Counted from the stretch's first letter, positions 26,965 through 35,489 are shown. The stretch is 64,000 nucleotides of DNA from Rhizobium sp. 9140 (GCF_900067135.1 NZ_FJUR01000002.1:372001-436000); one strand, 5' to 3'. Made by a program: numbers and translations. Notes: generated from the sequence alone by a model not told the origin.

Positions 26965-27831
26965 TCAGTTCTGCGCGTCGCTGGTGGTCATCACGGTGTA
27001 GAAGATCCATGAGAGCAGCAGGATGATGAGGAAGTAGATCAGCGAGAGGGCGGCGGCCGGCCCGAGGTCGAACTGCCCGATGGCGGTTTTCACGAGGTCG
27101 ATCGACAGGAACGTCGTGGAATTGCCGGGTCCGCCGCCGGTGATGACGAAAGGCTCGGTATAGATCATGAAACTGTCCATGAAGCGCAGCAGGAAGGCGA
27201 TGAGCAGCACGCGCTTCATTTTCGGCAGCTGAATGTAGCGGAACACGGACCAGCGCGACGCGCCGTCGATTTTCGCGGCCTGATAATAGGCGTCGGGGAT
27301 AGAGACGAGGCCGGCGTAGCAGAGCAGCACGACGAGGCTCGTCCAGTGCCAGACGTCCATGACGATCAACGTGACCCAGGCGTCGAAGACATTGTTGACG
27401 TAGTTGTAGGGAATGCCAAGAGCGGCCAGCGTGTAGCCGAGCAGGCCGATATCGACGCGGCCGAACACCTGCCAGATCGTGCCGACGACGTTCCACGGAA
27501 TGAGCAGCGGCAGCGACATCAGGATGAGGCAGACCGGCACGCCAAAGCCCTTCTTCGGCATGTTCAGCGCGATGAGGATGCCGAGCGGGATCTCGATCGA
27601 CAGGATGATGACCGAGAAGAGCAAGTTACGTTGCAGCGCGTCCCAGAAGCGGGACGAATGCAGCACCTGAATGAACCAGTCGGTGCCGGCCCAGAAGAAT
27701 TCGTTGTTCCCGAAGGTGTCCTGAACCGAATAGTTGACGACTGTCATCAAAGGGATGACGGCGGAGAAGGCGACCAGCACCAGCACCGGCAGCACCATGA
27801 ACCAGGCCTTGTTGTTCCAGGTCTTTTCCAT
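26965..27831 (-). CDS. glpP: Glycerol ABC transporter permease 1
   Basis: A 288-residue six-helix permease of the MalF type. The protein opens MEKTWNNKAWFMVLPVLVLV and has the long first periplasmic loop with FFWAGTDWFIQVL. The EAA-type loop is QAAKIDGASRWSVFRYIQLP. GGGAGGG lies nine bases before the ATG, only three bases after the glpT stop, so expression is tightly coupled with the ATPase genes. Confidence 0.92.
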   Translation of the reverse strand: MEKTWNNKAWFMVLPVLVLVAFSAVIPLMTVVNYSVQDTFGNNEFFWAGTDWFIQVLHSSRFWDALQRNLLFSVIILSIEIPLGILIALNMPKKGFGVPVCLILMSLPLLIPWNVVGTIWQVFGRVDIGLLGYTLAALGIPYNYVNNVFDAWVTLIVMDVWHWTSLVVLLCYAGLVSIPDAYYQAAKIDGASRWSVFRYIQLPKMKRVLLIAFLLRFMDSFMIYTEPFVITGGGPGNSTTFLSIDLVKTAIGQFDLGPAAALSLIYFLIILLLSWIFYTVMTTSDAQN

Positions 27832-27834
27832 GGA

Positions 27835-28923
27835 TCAAACCCTCCCGTTGACATGCGACGGATCGGAAACCCGCCAGCTGTCTGCATAGATATTGACCGC
27901 CGCGGGATCGAACGTGACGCGCGGCTCGGACGGGATCTCGCTGTTTTCACCGACGACGATGGCCATCGGCCGGTTGGCAAACAGCGCGCGCACGATCTTG
28001 TGGCGACCGATATCCTCGACCTTGGAGATCGTCACCGGCATTCCCTCGCGGCCGAGCCGCACGAATTCCGGGCGGATACCCAGTTCCACCTTGGCGCCGC
28101 TCGCGATCTCGGGCGTAAAGCCGAGCAAGACCTGCCCACCACCGAGATCGGCCGTCGTCCCGTCGATGCGGGCCGGAATGACGTTCATGCCCGGTGAGCC
28201 GATGAAATAGCCGACAAAGGTGTGCTTCGGCTTTTCGAACAGCTCCGCCGGCGTGCCGATCTGCACGATCTCGCCGTCATACATCACCACCACCTTATCG
28301 GCGAAGGTCAGCGCTTCGGTCTGGTCGTGCGTGACGTACACCATGGTAAAGCCGAACTGCTTGTGCAGCCGCTTCAACTGCGAGCGCAGCACCCACTTCA
28401 TATGCGGATCGATGACGGTCAGCGGCTCGTCGAACAGGATGGCGCTGACGTCGTTGCGCACGAGGCCGCGGCCGAGCGAGATCTTCTGCTTCTGGTCGGC
28501 CGTCAGACCGCGCGCGGTCTTCTTCGCCCAGGAAGAGAGATCGATCATTTCGAGGATTTCCTTGACCCGCCGATCGACCTCGGGTTCCGGAACGCGGCGA
28601 TTGCGCAAGGGGAAAGCCAGATTGTCGTAGACGGTCATCGTGTCGTAGATCACCGGAAACTGGAACACCTGCGCGATGTTGCGGTCCTGCGTCGGCAGAT
28701 TGGTCACATCGCGCCCGTCGAACAGGATGCGGCCTTCCGAGGGCGAAACGAGGCCGGAGATGATGTTCAGCAACGTGGTCTTGCCGCAGCCGGAGGGGCC
28801 GAGCAGCGCATAGGCGCCGCCATCGTCCCAATCGTGATGGACTTCCTTCAGCGAGTAGTCGGCCGGCGATTTCGGGTTCGGGCCGTAGGCGTGGCGGATA
28901 TGATCGAGGCTGATGCGGGCCAT
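27835..28923 (-). CDS. glpT: Glycerol ABC transporter ATP-binding protein 2
   Basis: A 362-residue ATPase of the MalK/UgpC class. Walker A is GPSGCGKTT near 42-50. The signature is unusual: TADQKQKISLGRGL stands where LSGGQ is expected, so the composite ATP site made with GlpS has one degenerate side. Walker B AILFDEP and switch VTHDQTEA are present, and a TOBE-type tail follows. Gene follows glpS by ten bases with TGAGGAG upstream. Rhizobial glycerol importers carry two different ATPases, and this is the second. The symbol here is the ABC gene, not the E. coli glycerol-3-phosphate antiporter GlpT. Confidence 0.92.
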   Translation of the reverse strand: MARISLDHIRHAYGPNPKSPADYSLKEVHHDWDDGGAYALLGPSGCGKTTLLNIISGLVSPSEGRILFDGRDVTNLPTQDRNIAQVFQFPVIYDTMTVYDNLAFPLRNRRVPEPEVDRRVKEILEMIDLSSWAKKTARGLTADQKQKISLGRGLVRNDVSAILFDEPLTVIDPHMKWVLRSQLKRLHKQFGFTMVYVTHDQTEALTFADKVVVMYDGEIVQIGTPAELFEKPKHTFVGYFIGSPGMNVIPARIDGTTADLGGGQVLLGFTPEIASGAKVELGIRPEFVRLGREGMPVTISKVEDIGRHKIVRALFANRPMAIVVGENSEIPSEPRVTFDPAAVNIYADSWRVSDPSHVNGRV

Positions 28924-28933
28924 GTCTGTCTCC

Positions 28934-30016
28934 TCACGCCGCTCTGTCGAGACGGCCGGCGATGGCGCGTCCGTCGGTGGAAAAGGCCATGAGATGGCGG
29001 GTGTCGAGCGCCAGGTTCACGCGCGTGTCCGGCTCGATATTGCGGATGCCGGGCTCCAGCATGACCCAGCGTGCCCCGGCGCTCTCCACATGCACGAAGC
29101 TCTCCGAACCGGCGATCTCGCTAATGACTATGCGCGCCGGAAGCACGGCCGCCGCATCCGAAGTGCCGTCCAGCGACAGATGGTAGGGGTGGAACCCGAC
29201 GATGCAGGGACCGTCGGCGATGTCGGCGAGATGGGCGGGAACGGGCAGAAGCGGCGCACCATCCTGCAGGAAGCTGCCACCGGACTTCACCACAGCCAAT
29301 GTATTGAGCGGCGGATCGGCAAAAGTCTTGGCTGTGACCAGATCGACTGGCCGGCGGTAGACGTCGATGGTCGGGCCGAACTGGCTGATGCTGCCGTGAT
29401 GCATGGTCGCGGTATGGCCGCCGAGCAGCAGGGCTTCGCCCGGCTCGGTCGTCGCGTAGACGAATATGGCGCCGGAAGCCGCGAAGATCTTCGGCAGTTC
29501 CTCGCGCAGTTCCTCGCGCAGCTTGTAGTCGAGGTTGGCGAGCGGCTCGTCGAGCAGCACGAGGCTTGCATTCTTGACGATCGCGCGCGCCAGCGCCGTG
29601 CGCTGCTGCTGGCCGCCCGAGAGATTGAGGGGCGTGCGGGCGAGATAGGGCGTCAGCTTCATCAGCTCGGCCGCTTGTTTCACCTCGCGGTCGATGGTGG
29701 CGGCATCCTTGCCGGCGATCCGCATCGGCGAGGCGATGTTCTCATAAACCGTCATGGCGGGGTAGTTGATGAACTGCTGGTAGACCATAGCAACCGAGCG
29801 ATCCTGCACGCGAACGCCGGTCACGTCCTTGCCGTCGAAACGGATCGTGCCGGATGTCGGCTTGTCGAGGCCGGCCATCAGCCGCATCAGCGAGGTTTTG
29901 CCCGACAAGGTCGGTCCGAGCAGCACGTTCAGCGAACCGCGCTGCAGGACGAGGTTCGTCGGATGGATATGGGTATCCGCTCCTACGACCTTTGTGATGT
30001 TCGTCAGTTCCAGCAT
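28934..30016 (-). CDS. glpS: Glycerol ABC transporter ATP-binding protein 1
   Basis: A 360-residue ATPase with a slightly altered Walker A (GPTLSGKTS), a normal signature LSGGQQQRTALA and Walker B LVLLDEP. The switch region reads ATTEPGEAL where VTHDQ is usual, lacking the catalytic switch histidine. GlpS thus supplies an intact signature while GlpT supplies an intact switch histidine and Walker A: together one fully working ATP site would form. This is read directly from the motifs; the functional conclusion is inference. It follows glpD by 42 bases with GGGAGG upstream. Confidence 0.92.
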   Translation of the reverse strand: MLELTNITKVVGADTHIHPTNLVLQRGSLNVLLGPTLSGKTSLMRLMAGLDKPTSGTIRFDGKDVTGVRVQDRSVAMVYQQFINYPAMTVYENIASPMRIAGKDAATIDREVKQAAELMKLTPYLARTPLNLSGGQQQRTALARAIVKNASLVLLDEPLANLDYKLREELREELPKIFAASGAIFVYATTEPGEALLLGGHTATMHHGSISQFGPTIDVYRRPVDLVTAKTFADPPLNTLAVVKSGGSFLQDGAPLLPVPAHLADIADGPCIVGFHPYHLSLDGTSDAAAVLPARIVISEIAGSESFVHVESAGARWVMLEPGIRNIEPDTRVNLALDTRHLMAFSTDGRAIAGRLDRAA

Positions 30017-30058
30017 GTCTTTCCTCCCAGCCCGCGGCGCTCCCTCCTTGGAGCAGCC

Positions 30059-31579
30059 TCAGGCGACGCAGCGCGCCGTCAAATCCTGCATGTCATCCGC
30101 GAGCGCGCTCGCCTCGGCTCCCGAAAGGTTCAGTCCAAGCTTCGTGCGGCGCCAGAGGATATCCTCCGCCGTGCGCGCCCACTCCTGTTCGATCAGATAG
30201 CGAACCTCGGCTTCGTAGAGATCCGCCCCGTAATGCCGCCCGAGCCCCTCGATCGACTGCGCATCGCCGACGATCTTCCCGGAGAGCGTTCCATAGAGCC
30301 GGACCAGCCGCCGCGCGTGGCGATCGCTGAGAAAGCCGTAACGGTTTTTCAGTGTAGCCACCTCGGCCTCGTAGCTCGTCGGCGCGAAGTCGCCGCCCGG
30401 CAGCGTGCTCTTCGCCGTCCACGGCGTGCCCTTGCTGCCGATCGCTTCGCCGATCTTTTCCAGCGCATGCTCCGCAAGACGGCGATAGGTGGTGAGCTTG
30501 CCGCCAAAGACGTTGAGCAGCGGCGCAGCATCATCGTCCCCCTCGACCTTCAGGACGTAATCGCGGGTCGCTTCCTGCGCCTTCGAAGCACCGTCGTCGA
30601 ACAGCGGCCTGACACCCGAATAGCTCCAAACGATATCCTCGCGGCGCACTGGTTCAGCGAAATATTCGCTGGCTGCCTTGCAGAGATAATCCGTTTCCGC
30701 ATCCGTGATGCGAATGTCCTTGGGGTCGCCGGTAAAATCCTGGTCCGTCGTGCCGATCAGCGTGAAATCGCGCTCGTACGGAATGGCGAAAATGATACGA
30801 CCATCCGGGTTTTGGAAGAAATAGGCCCTGGGATCGTTGAACTTCTGGCGGATGACGATGTGGCTGCCCTGCACGAGACGGACATTATGGACTTGATTCT
30901 TGCCGACCGCATTGGAGAGCACGCGGTCCACCCAGGGACCAGCCGCATTGACCAGCATCCGCGCCATGACGCGCCGGACCGGGCCGCCCTTGCCTTCCTG
31001 AATATCGACTGCCCACAACTTGCCCTCGCGCCGGGCCGAGACAACGCGGCTACGCGAAAGGATCTCCGCGCCGCGATTGGCAGCGTCGCGGGCGTTGAGC
31101 ACCACGAGGCGCGCATCGTCCACCCAGCCATCCGAATATTCGAAGGCCTTGGTGAAGAGCGGCTTCAGCGGCTTGCCGGCGGGATCGCGCCGCATATCGA
31201 GCGTCTTCGTTGCCGGCAAAAGCTTGCGGCCGCCGATATGGTCATAAAGGAACAGGCCGAGGCGAATGAGCCAGGCAGGACGAATGCCGCCCTTGTGAAA
31301 TGGCAGGACAAAGCGCATCGGCCAGATGATGTGCGGCGCCATGGCCCAGAGCACTTCGCGCTCCATCAGCGATTCCCGAACGAGCCTGAACTCGTAATGC
31401 TCGAGGTAACGCAGGCCGCCATGGATGAGCTTGGTCGCGCCGGACGATGTGCCCGAAGCGAAATCGTTCATCTCGGCAAGGCCGACCGAGTATCCGCGGC
31501 CGATGGCATCGCGTGCGATGCCACAGCCGTTGATCCCGCCACCTATGACGAAAATATCGAAAGGTTCCTGCCCAGTCAT
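30059..31579 (-). CDS. glpD: Aerobic glycerol-3-phosphate dehydrogenase
   Basis: A 506-residue FAD enzyme oxidising glycerol 3-phosphate to dihydroxyacetone phosphate and passing electrons to the quinone pool at the inner membrane. The FAD-binding motif VIGGGINGCGIARDAIGRG is at about 10-28; LIHGGLRYLEHYEF and GGKLTTYRRLAEHAL are further family marks. It leads the long leftward operon glpD-glpSTPQUV; a candidate promoter with GlpR-like repeats lies directly upstream at 31633-31670. Ribosome site is the purine-rich AAGGGGCGGGG. Confidence 0.95.
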   Translation of the reverse strand: MTGQEPFDIFVIGGGINGCGIARDAIGRGYSVGLAEMNDFASGTSSGATKLIHGGLRYLEHYEFRLVRESLMEREVLWAMAPHIIWPMRFVLPFHKGGIRPAWLIRLGLFLYDHIGGRKLLPATKTLDMRRDPAGKPLKPLFTKAFEYSDGWVDDARLVVLNARDAANRGAEILSRSRVVSARREGKLWAVDIQEGKGGPVRRVMARMLVNAAGPWVDRVLSNAVGKNQVHNVRLVQGSHIVIRQKFNDPRAYFFQNPDGRIIFAIPYERDFTLIGTTDQDFTGDPKDIRITDAETDYLCKAASEYFAEPVRREDIVWSYSGVRPLFDDGASKAQEATRDYVLKVEGDDDAAPLLNVFGGKLTTYRRLAEHALEKIGEAIGSKGTPWTAKSTLPGGDFAPTSYEAEVATLKNRYGFLSDRHARRLVRLYGTLSGKIVGDAQSIEGLGRHYGADLYEAEVRYLIEQEWARTAEDILWRRTKLGLNLSGAEASALADDMQDLTARCVA

Positions 31580-31632
31580 GTTCCCCGCCCCTTTCGCAAT
31601 GCAGCATAAATGCGCACCTGCGAAACAAGGAC

Positions 31633-31670
31633 ATCTAAAGCGAAATTGAAACGAATGTCAAATGAAAGAG
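31633..31670 (-). promoter_or_regulatory. Candidate glpD promoter with GlpR-like repeats
   Basis: On the minus strand a perfect -35 TTGACA (31661-31656) is followed after 17 bases by a weak -10 TTAGAT (31638-31633). Around it run repeated TTTCA/TTCGT/TTTCG pentamers (31640-31670), the sort of tandem repeats DeoR-type GlpR proteins bind. The 124-base gap between glpR and glpD holds no gene. Confidence 0.45.
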
Positions 31671-31703
31671 AATGTAAATCCTTATTTACGGTCCGGAAAC
31701 CGA

Positions 31704-32465
31704 TTACGCTGTCTCCATCAAGGTCACATTATGCTCGCGGCAGATGGCGCGAACGCTGTCTGAAGGGCAACGGTCGGTGATGAACGAATCGACCTGGGAG
31801 ATGTGACCGATACGAACCGGCGCGGTACGATCGAACTTGGACGAATCTGAAACCAGAATGACGTGGCGGGCATTGGCGATAATGGCTTGGGCAACCTTCA
31901 CCTCGCGAAAATCATAGTCGAGCAAGGCCCCGTCCTCATCGATGGCGGAGACGCCGATGATGGCGAAATCGACCTTGAACTGACGGATGAAATCGACCGC
32001 AGCCTCCCCCACGATGCCGCCGTCGGACCCACGCACGACGCCGCCGGCAATGACGACCTCGATCTGCGGATAGACCCGTAAGCGATTGGCAACGTTGATA
32101 TTGTTGGTGATCACCATCAGCGACTTATGATCGACAAGCGCGTCGCCGACCGTCTCGGTGGTGGTGCCGATGTTGATGAAGAGAGACGCGTTGTCTGGAA
32201 TGAGGGCGGCTGCGGCACGGCCGATCGCCTGCTTTTCCAAGGCGGCCATCGAGCGGCGCTCTTCATATTCGACATTCTCGTTGCCGCGCGGAATGACGGC
32301 TCCGCCATGAATGCGGTTGAGCGCGCGCGCGTCGCAAAGATCGTTCAGGTCCTTGCGGATCGTCTGCGGGGAAACAGAGAAACGGAGCGCGAGGTCCTCG
32401 ACCAGCACACGGCCCTGTTCGCGCGCGATCGATATGATCTCGCTCTGACGCGATGATAGCAGCAC
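31704..32465 (-). CDS. glpR: DeoR-family repressor of glycerol genes
   Basis: A 253-residue regulator with GTG start; GGGAGG stands six bases upstream. Residues 5-60 form the DeoR winged helix (SRQSEIISIAREQGRVLVED, SVSPQTIRKDLNDL), and 75-240 the sugar-phosphate isomerase-like sensor domain (SLFINIGTTTETV, VITNNINVANRL, SDSSKFDRTAPV). GlpR proteins release DNA when glycerol 3-phosphate is bound. It lies upstream of glpD on the same strand, and an inverted repeat directly before its start (32475-32511) suggests self-control. Confidence 0.9.
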   Translation of the reverse strand: MLLSSRQSEIISIAREQGRVLVEDLALRFSVSPQTIRKDLNDLCDARALNRIHGGAVIPRGNENVEYEERRSMAALEKQAIGRAAAALIPDNASLFINIGTTTETVGDALVDHKSLMVITNNINVANRLRVYPQIEVVIAGGVVRGSDGGIVGEAAVDFIRQFKVDFAIIGVSAIDEDGALLDYDFREVKVAQAIIANARHVILVSDSSKFDRTAPVRIGHISQVDSFITDRCPSDSVRAICREHNVTLMETA

Positions 32466-32474
32466 GACGACCTC

Positions 32475-32511
32475 CCTTTCGTTTTCTTCAATCTAGGCAG
32501 AAAACGAAAGG
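32475..32511. promoter_or_regulatory. Perfect 12-base inverted repeat CCTTTCGTTTTC-N13-GAAAACGAAAGG before glpR
   Basis: Both arms match at all twelve bases. The TTTCGTTTTC core is the type of sequence bound by GlpR repressors, and the arm nearest glpR runs into its ribosome site. It could be a protein operator, an mRNA hairpin hiding the ribosome site, or the end of the rbsK message; the 13-base loop and lack of a T-run argue against a terminator. Confidence 0.55.
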
Positions 32512-32524
32512 AGCACAATCGACC

Positions 32525-33451
32525 TTAGTGCGTTGTTGCGAGAACGGCCTCAATCTCCGCCAACGAGGGCATGGCCGGCGCCGTTCCGCGCCGTGTGACG
32601 GAGATGCCGGCTGTCGCGCAGCCGAATCGGACGGCCTCCGGCGGGTTACGCCCGGCGGAGAGGGCCGCGGAGAAGCCACCGACGAAAGCATCGCCTGCCC
32701 CCGTCGTATCGATCACCGGCCCGACGCTGAAAACCGGCAGATGATCGGAATGCCCCGATGTGTGGAGAAGGACGCCACGACCGCCCAGCGTGATGACGGC
32801 CGCGCCGGCGCCGCGTTTCAACAGGGCATCCCCGGCACGGCGCGCATCGTCAAGCGTCTCGATACCAAAACCGACGAGGGCTGCCGCCTCGGTTTCGTTG
32901 GGGATGATGTAGTCGCTCAAACCGTAGAGCATGTCGGGAAAGGTTTCGGCCGGTGCGGGATTGAACACTGTGACGACGTCGGCATTTCGTGCGATTTCAA
33001 GCGCTCGCTGTGCGGCCGCCACCGGCTGTTCCAGCTGGGTAACGAAGATGGCGGACTGCTCTATGGTCGCGCGGGCCGCCTCGACATCCTCCACGCCGAT
33101 CGTGCCGGCCGCGCCGGGATAGACGATGATGGCGTTGTCACCATTGTTCTCGTTGACATAGATGAACGCCGCGCCTGTCGGCTCCGTATCCATGACGGTC
33201 AGAACCGGCGTGACGCCGGCATCCGCATAGGTTTTCTGCGCGAGATCGCCGAACGTATCCCGACCGATCTTCGATATGAAGGAGACGGCAGCACCGGCGC
33301 GGGCCGCGGCGACAGCCTGATTCGAACCCTTGCCGCCCGGCCCGACCGCAAATCCGCTGCCACGAATCGTCTCGCCGACGACCGGCATGCGCGCCGCAAG
33401 ATAGGTCGTATCGGCAACGAAAATTCCAAGAATCGATACGGCGTTCTTCAC
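32525..33451 (-). CDS. rbsK: Ribokinase (PfkB family)
   Basis: A 308-residue PfkB sugar kinase, GTG start with AGAGGAG upstream. N-terminal marks: VGPGGKGSNQAVAAARAGA, giving the substrate-side glycine motif. C-terminal signature DTTGAGDAFVGGFSAAL holds the catalytic aspartate and the anion hole; ITLGGRGVLL also fits. Ribokinase length and motifs are normal, but deoxyribose or other pentoses could be used. It is 59 bases upstream of glpR on the same strand, so the two may be co-transcribed; a ribose link to glycerol control is odd and not explained. Confidence 0.85.
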   Translation of the reverse strand: MKNAVSILGIFVADTTYLAARMPVVGETIRGSGFAVGPGGKGSNQAVAAARAGAAVSFISKIGRDTFGDLAQKTYADAGVTPVLTVMDTEPTGAAFIYVNENNGDNAIIVYPGAAGTIGVEDVEAARATIEQSAIFVTQLEQPVAAAQRALEIARNADVVTVFNPAPAETFPDMLYGLSDYIIPNETEAAALVGFGIETLDDARRAGDALLKRGAGAAVITLGGRGVLLHTSGHSDHLPVFSVGPVIDTTGAGDAFVGGFSAALSAGRNPPEAVRFGCATAGISVTRRGTAPAMPSLAEIEAVLATTH

Positions 33452-33538
33452 GTGTCTTCTCCTCTCGACCGGCTTCTCCTCCCGATCACCCGCTTATCGC
33501 CTCGCAAACCCACAGCCCGTCATGGGCTGCAGCGCGTC

Positions 33539-33772
33539 TTATCCCTTGTCGTTCATCGCGGCACGCAGCGTCGCGTTGACCCGGTCCTGCCAGCCGGGGC
33601 CGCCGGACTGGAAGTGCGCCAGAACATCGCTGTCGATCTTCAGCGTCACCATCTCGCGGGTCTTGGGAATGACCTGACGTTCCACCGCCGGAGCGACGGG
33701 TTTCTTGACAGGCTTAAACAGCGCTTCGGCTGCATCCTTGGCACTCATAGGCCGGCGGGGGGTGATCGCCAT
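33539..33772 (-). CDS. BrnA-like antitoxin family protein, no toxin partner seen
   Basis: A 77-residue basic protein. The start MAITPRRP at 33772 has GAGGA eight bases upstream; earlier methionines lack a site. The C-terminal half, VTLKIDSDVLAHFQSGG followed by PGWQDRVNATLRAAM, is the ribbon-helix-helix pattern of BrnA antitoxins (strand with Lys-Ile-Asp, then GWQxRxNxxLR). The usual BrnT toxin gene, which should lie just upstream, is not found on either side. It may be a solitary regulator derived from an antitoxin. Confidence is moderate as the protein is short. Confidence 0.65.
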   Translation of the reverse strand: MAITPRRPMSAKDAAEALFKPVKKPVAPAVERQVIPKTREMVTLKIDSDVLAHFQSGGPGWQDRVNATLRAAMNDKG

Positions 33773-34007
33773 CGATCGTATCCTCATGTCGAGTGGAAAA
33801 TCCGACTCTATCAGCAATTACGATCGCACGTGACGGAATCCGCACGGTTTTCGCAACGTCCACAAGCGAATTTTCAGGCACGCCGTGCCGGACGTCCGAT
33901 GCGGCTGGAAAGATGTCCCGCGGGGCTTTTTCTGGATTTGCGACAGTATTTCTACGCATTATCCCCCATTATCCGCCACCTTGGCGCAGGCAGCAGACCG
34001 CAGGCGT
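33773..34007. other. Non-coding stretch before the cold-shock promoter
   Basis: With the promoter and leader at 34008-34175 this makes a 403-base gene-free gap between the BrnA-like gene and the cold-shock gene. Reading both strands I see no convincing gene, no BrnT-like frame and no strong hairpin. Confidence 0.5.
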
Positions 34008-34036
34008 TTGACAAACCCCATTCCGTGCCGTACAAC
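34008..34036 (+). promoter_or_regulatory. Candidate promoter of the cold-shock gene, giving a ~130-base leader
   Basis: TTGACA (34008-34013), 17-base spacer, TACAAC (34031-34036). A start near 34043 would give a leader of about 133 bases before the ATG at 34176, which suits cold-shock genes whose leaders refold with temperature. Confidence 0.5.
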
Positions 34037-34175
34037 ATGCTCATCGATACTTTGTTTGCCGATCGTTTTTTTGCTGCGCTCTGCGCCACGTGATAAAATC
34101 CCCTCTCAAAAGTCGACAAAAATCTTGCCATGCGTCGTATGGCGGGCAACGAATATTGCACTGAAAGGGTTTGTC

Positions 34176-34385
34176 ATGACCACAGGCACCGTAAAATGGT
34201 TTAACGCTACCAAGGGCTTCGGCTTCATTCAGCCGGACGACGGCTCGGCCGACGTTTTCGTTCACATCTCGGCCGTCGAACGCGCTGGCATGCGCGAAAT
34301 CGTCGAAGGCCAGAAGCTCGGCTTCGAGCTCGAGAAGGACCGCAAGTCGGGCAAGATGTCCGCCGGATCGCTCCAGGCGGCTTAA
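34176..34385 (+). CDS. cspA: Cold-shock domain protein, CspA family
   Basis: A 69-residue single-domain RNA/DNA-binding protein. The RNP1 motif KGFGFIQP and RNP2 motif VFVHIS are both present, with the starting [10 protein letters not shown] typical of alphaproteobacterial CspA proteins. It melts mRNA secondary structure, mainly after a drop in temperature, though many rhizobial copies are constitutive. AAAGGG is seven bases before the ATG. A rho-independent terminator follows at 34441-34467, so it is a single-gene unit. Several csp paralogues usually exist in this group, so the cspA symbol names the family only. Confidence 0.95.
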   Translation: MTTGTVKWFNATKGFGFIQPDDGSADVFVHISAVERAGMREIVEGQKLGFELEKDRKSGKMSAGSLQAA

Positions 34386-34440
34386 GTCTTTCGCTACCCT
34401 TGACCGCGGATGTACCGGCATGGGAAGCATGAGATGGTGA

Positions 34441-34467
34441 AAGGTCAGGCGGATGCCTGGCCTTTTT
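34441..34467 (+). terminator. Rho-independent terminator after the cold-shock gene
   Basis: Arms AGGTCAGGC and GCCTGGCCT pair over nine bases (one G-T wobble) around a GGAT loop, followed by TTTT. It lies 56 bases after the stop. Confidence 0.85.
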
Positions 34468-34679
34468 GCGTCGGCTGACAATCACGATCGGCAGCGTTTG
34501 CAGGTTTTGCCGGCGGCGCATGTTCTTTCGCGCGGCGCGGATTTGATGCATAATGCGGCGGCAGAGCCGAAGGGCCTGCTAGCTCATCGACCCACCTTGG
34601 TGGGCTGCAGCGGATCCAGCCAGTGCAGAAAGACGCGGCAGCTTCGCTGCCATCGAGAAAGTAGAACAAGGAAGACACG

Positions 34680-35060
34680 TTGAGACACCCGAACGACAAT
34701 GGCTTCAACGAACGCCGCAAGACGGCAATCGAAGCCAAGAAGCAGCTCCTTGCAAAATTTGCTGCAGCCCCCAAGCCGACCGATCCTGAAATGCAGGCCC
34801 AGCTTGCGGCTCGCGAAGCGACCGCCAAGGCCCGTGAAGAGCGCCGCGCAGAACGCGAAGCCCTGAAGAGGGTCGAAAATGAACGTCAGATGGCTGAGGC
34901 CGCCGAAGCCGCAGCTGCTGCCGAAGCCAGTGAGCGCGCAGAAGCCGAAGCCCGCCAGGCAGAAGTCAACGATCGCGTCGCCCGCGTCGTGGCTGATGAG
35001 GCAGCGCGCAAGGCCGAACGCGACCGTCGCTATGCGGCACGCAAAGCTCGTCAGGGCTGA
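34680..35060 (+). CDS. DUF6481-type charged helical protein
   Basis: A 126-residue protein with TTG start (AAGGA about eight bases upstream). The first 40 residues (RHPNDNGFNERRKTAIEAKK, then LLAKFAAAPKPTDPEM) match the DUF6481 pattern common in rhizobia. The rest is a long, very charged Ala/Glu/Arg helix (REERRAEREALKRVENERQ and so on), probably a coiled coil. Soluble, no signal peptide. Function unknown; such proteins are often found beside cold-shock genes, as here (cspA lies 295 bases upstream). The TTG start is the main uncertainty. Confidence 0.75.
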   Translation: MRHPNDNGFNERRKTAIEAKKQLLAKFAAAPKPTDPEMQAQLAAREATAKAREERRAEREALKRVENERQMAEAAEAAAAAEASERAEAEARQAEVNDRVARVVADEAARKAERDRRYAARKARQG

Positions 35061-35489
35061 CGTCTTCTGGCAATCGGACGATGGCGGTGCATTGCGCCGC
35101 CATCCCGCAGTTTGTCAGTTTTCATACGCCATGCCGACGCGCCTCTGCTCCCTTGATCGCTCACGATTGTTGGAGCCCTATACAGCGCCCGGCCGGCGAT
35201 TTGGCGACAGCGAGCTGTAAGACGCTCTCAGTTTTGCTGTAACGCTCCCTACCTGCTGCAATATTTTCCCGACGTCGACACCGATTGAAGGACGCCTGCA
35301 GCAACCTCGACCGCCGAAGTCCAATGATCGGCGCTGACAAGCGACAGATCGGACGGCGTTTCGCAAGGCCCGCCTGCCGTAGCATTCTCTTCGGCGGGCA
35401 ACCGCTTGCAGCCTGCCGTGCCCGTGAGATCGTGAGATCGTGGCCCATATGAATGTGGGAGGGCGCTTATCCCACTTGAAGGACCCGAA
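35061..35489. other. Gene-free stretch with a hairpin after the DUF6481 gene
   Basis: No credible gene in 429 bases. GATGGCGG (35080-35087) and CCGCCATC (35097-35104) form a stem 20 bases after the DUF6481 stop and may end that message. A second small stem, GTGGGA/TCCCAC (35455-35475), stands in front of the next gene and could lie in its leader. Confidence 0.45.

Noticed and set aside
28913..31609. A continuous open frame of about 898 codons on the plus strand opposite glpS and glpD
   Set aside because: It is the antisense shadow of two well-supported genes in GC-rich DNA; composition is Arg/His/Asp-rich with no domain and no ribosome site.
33512..33528. Hairpin CAGCCC/GGGCTG just after the BrnA-like gene
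   Set aside because: Six-base stem with no clear T-run; too weak to call a terminator.
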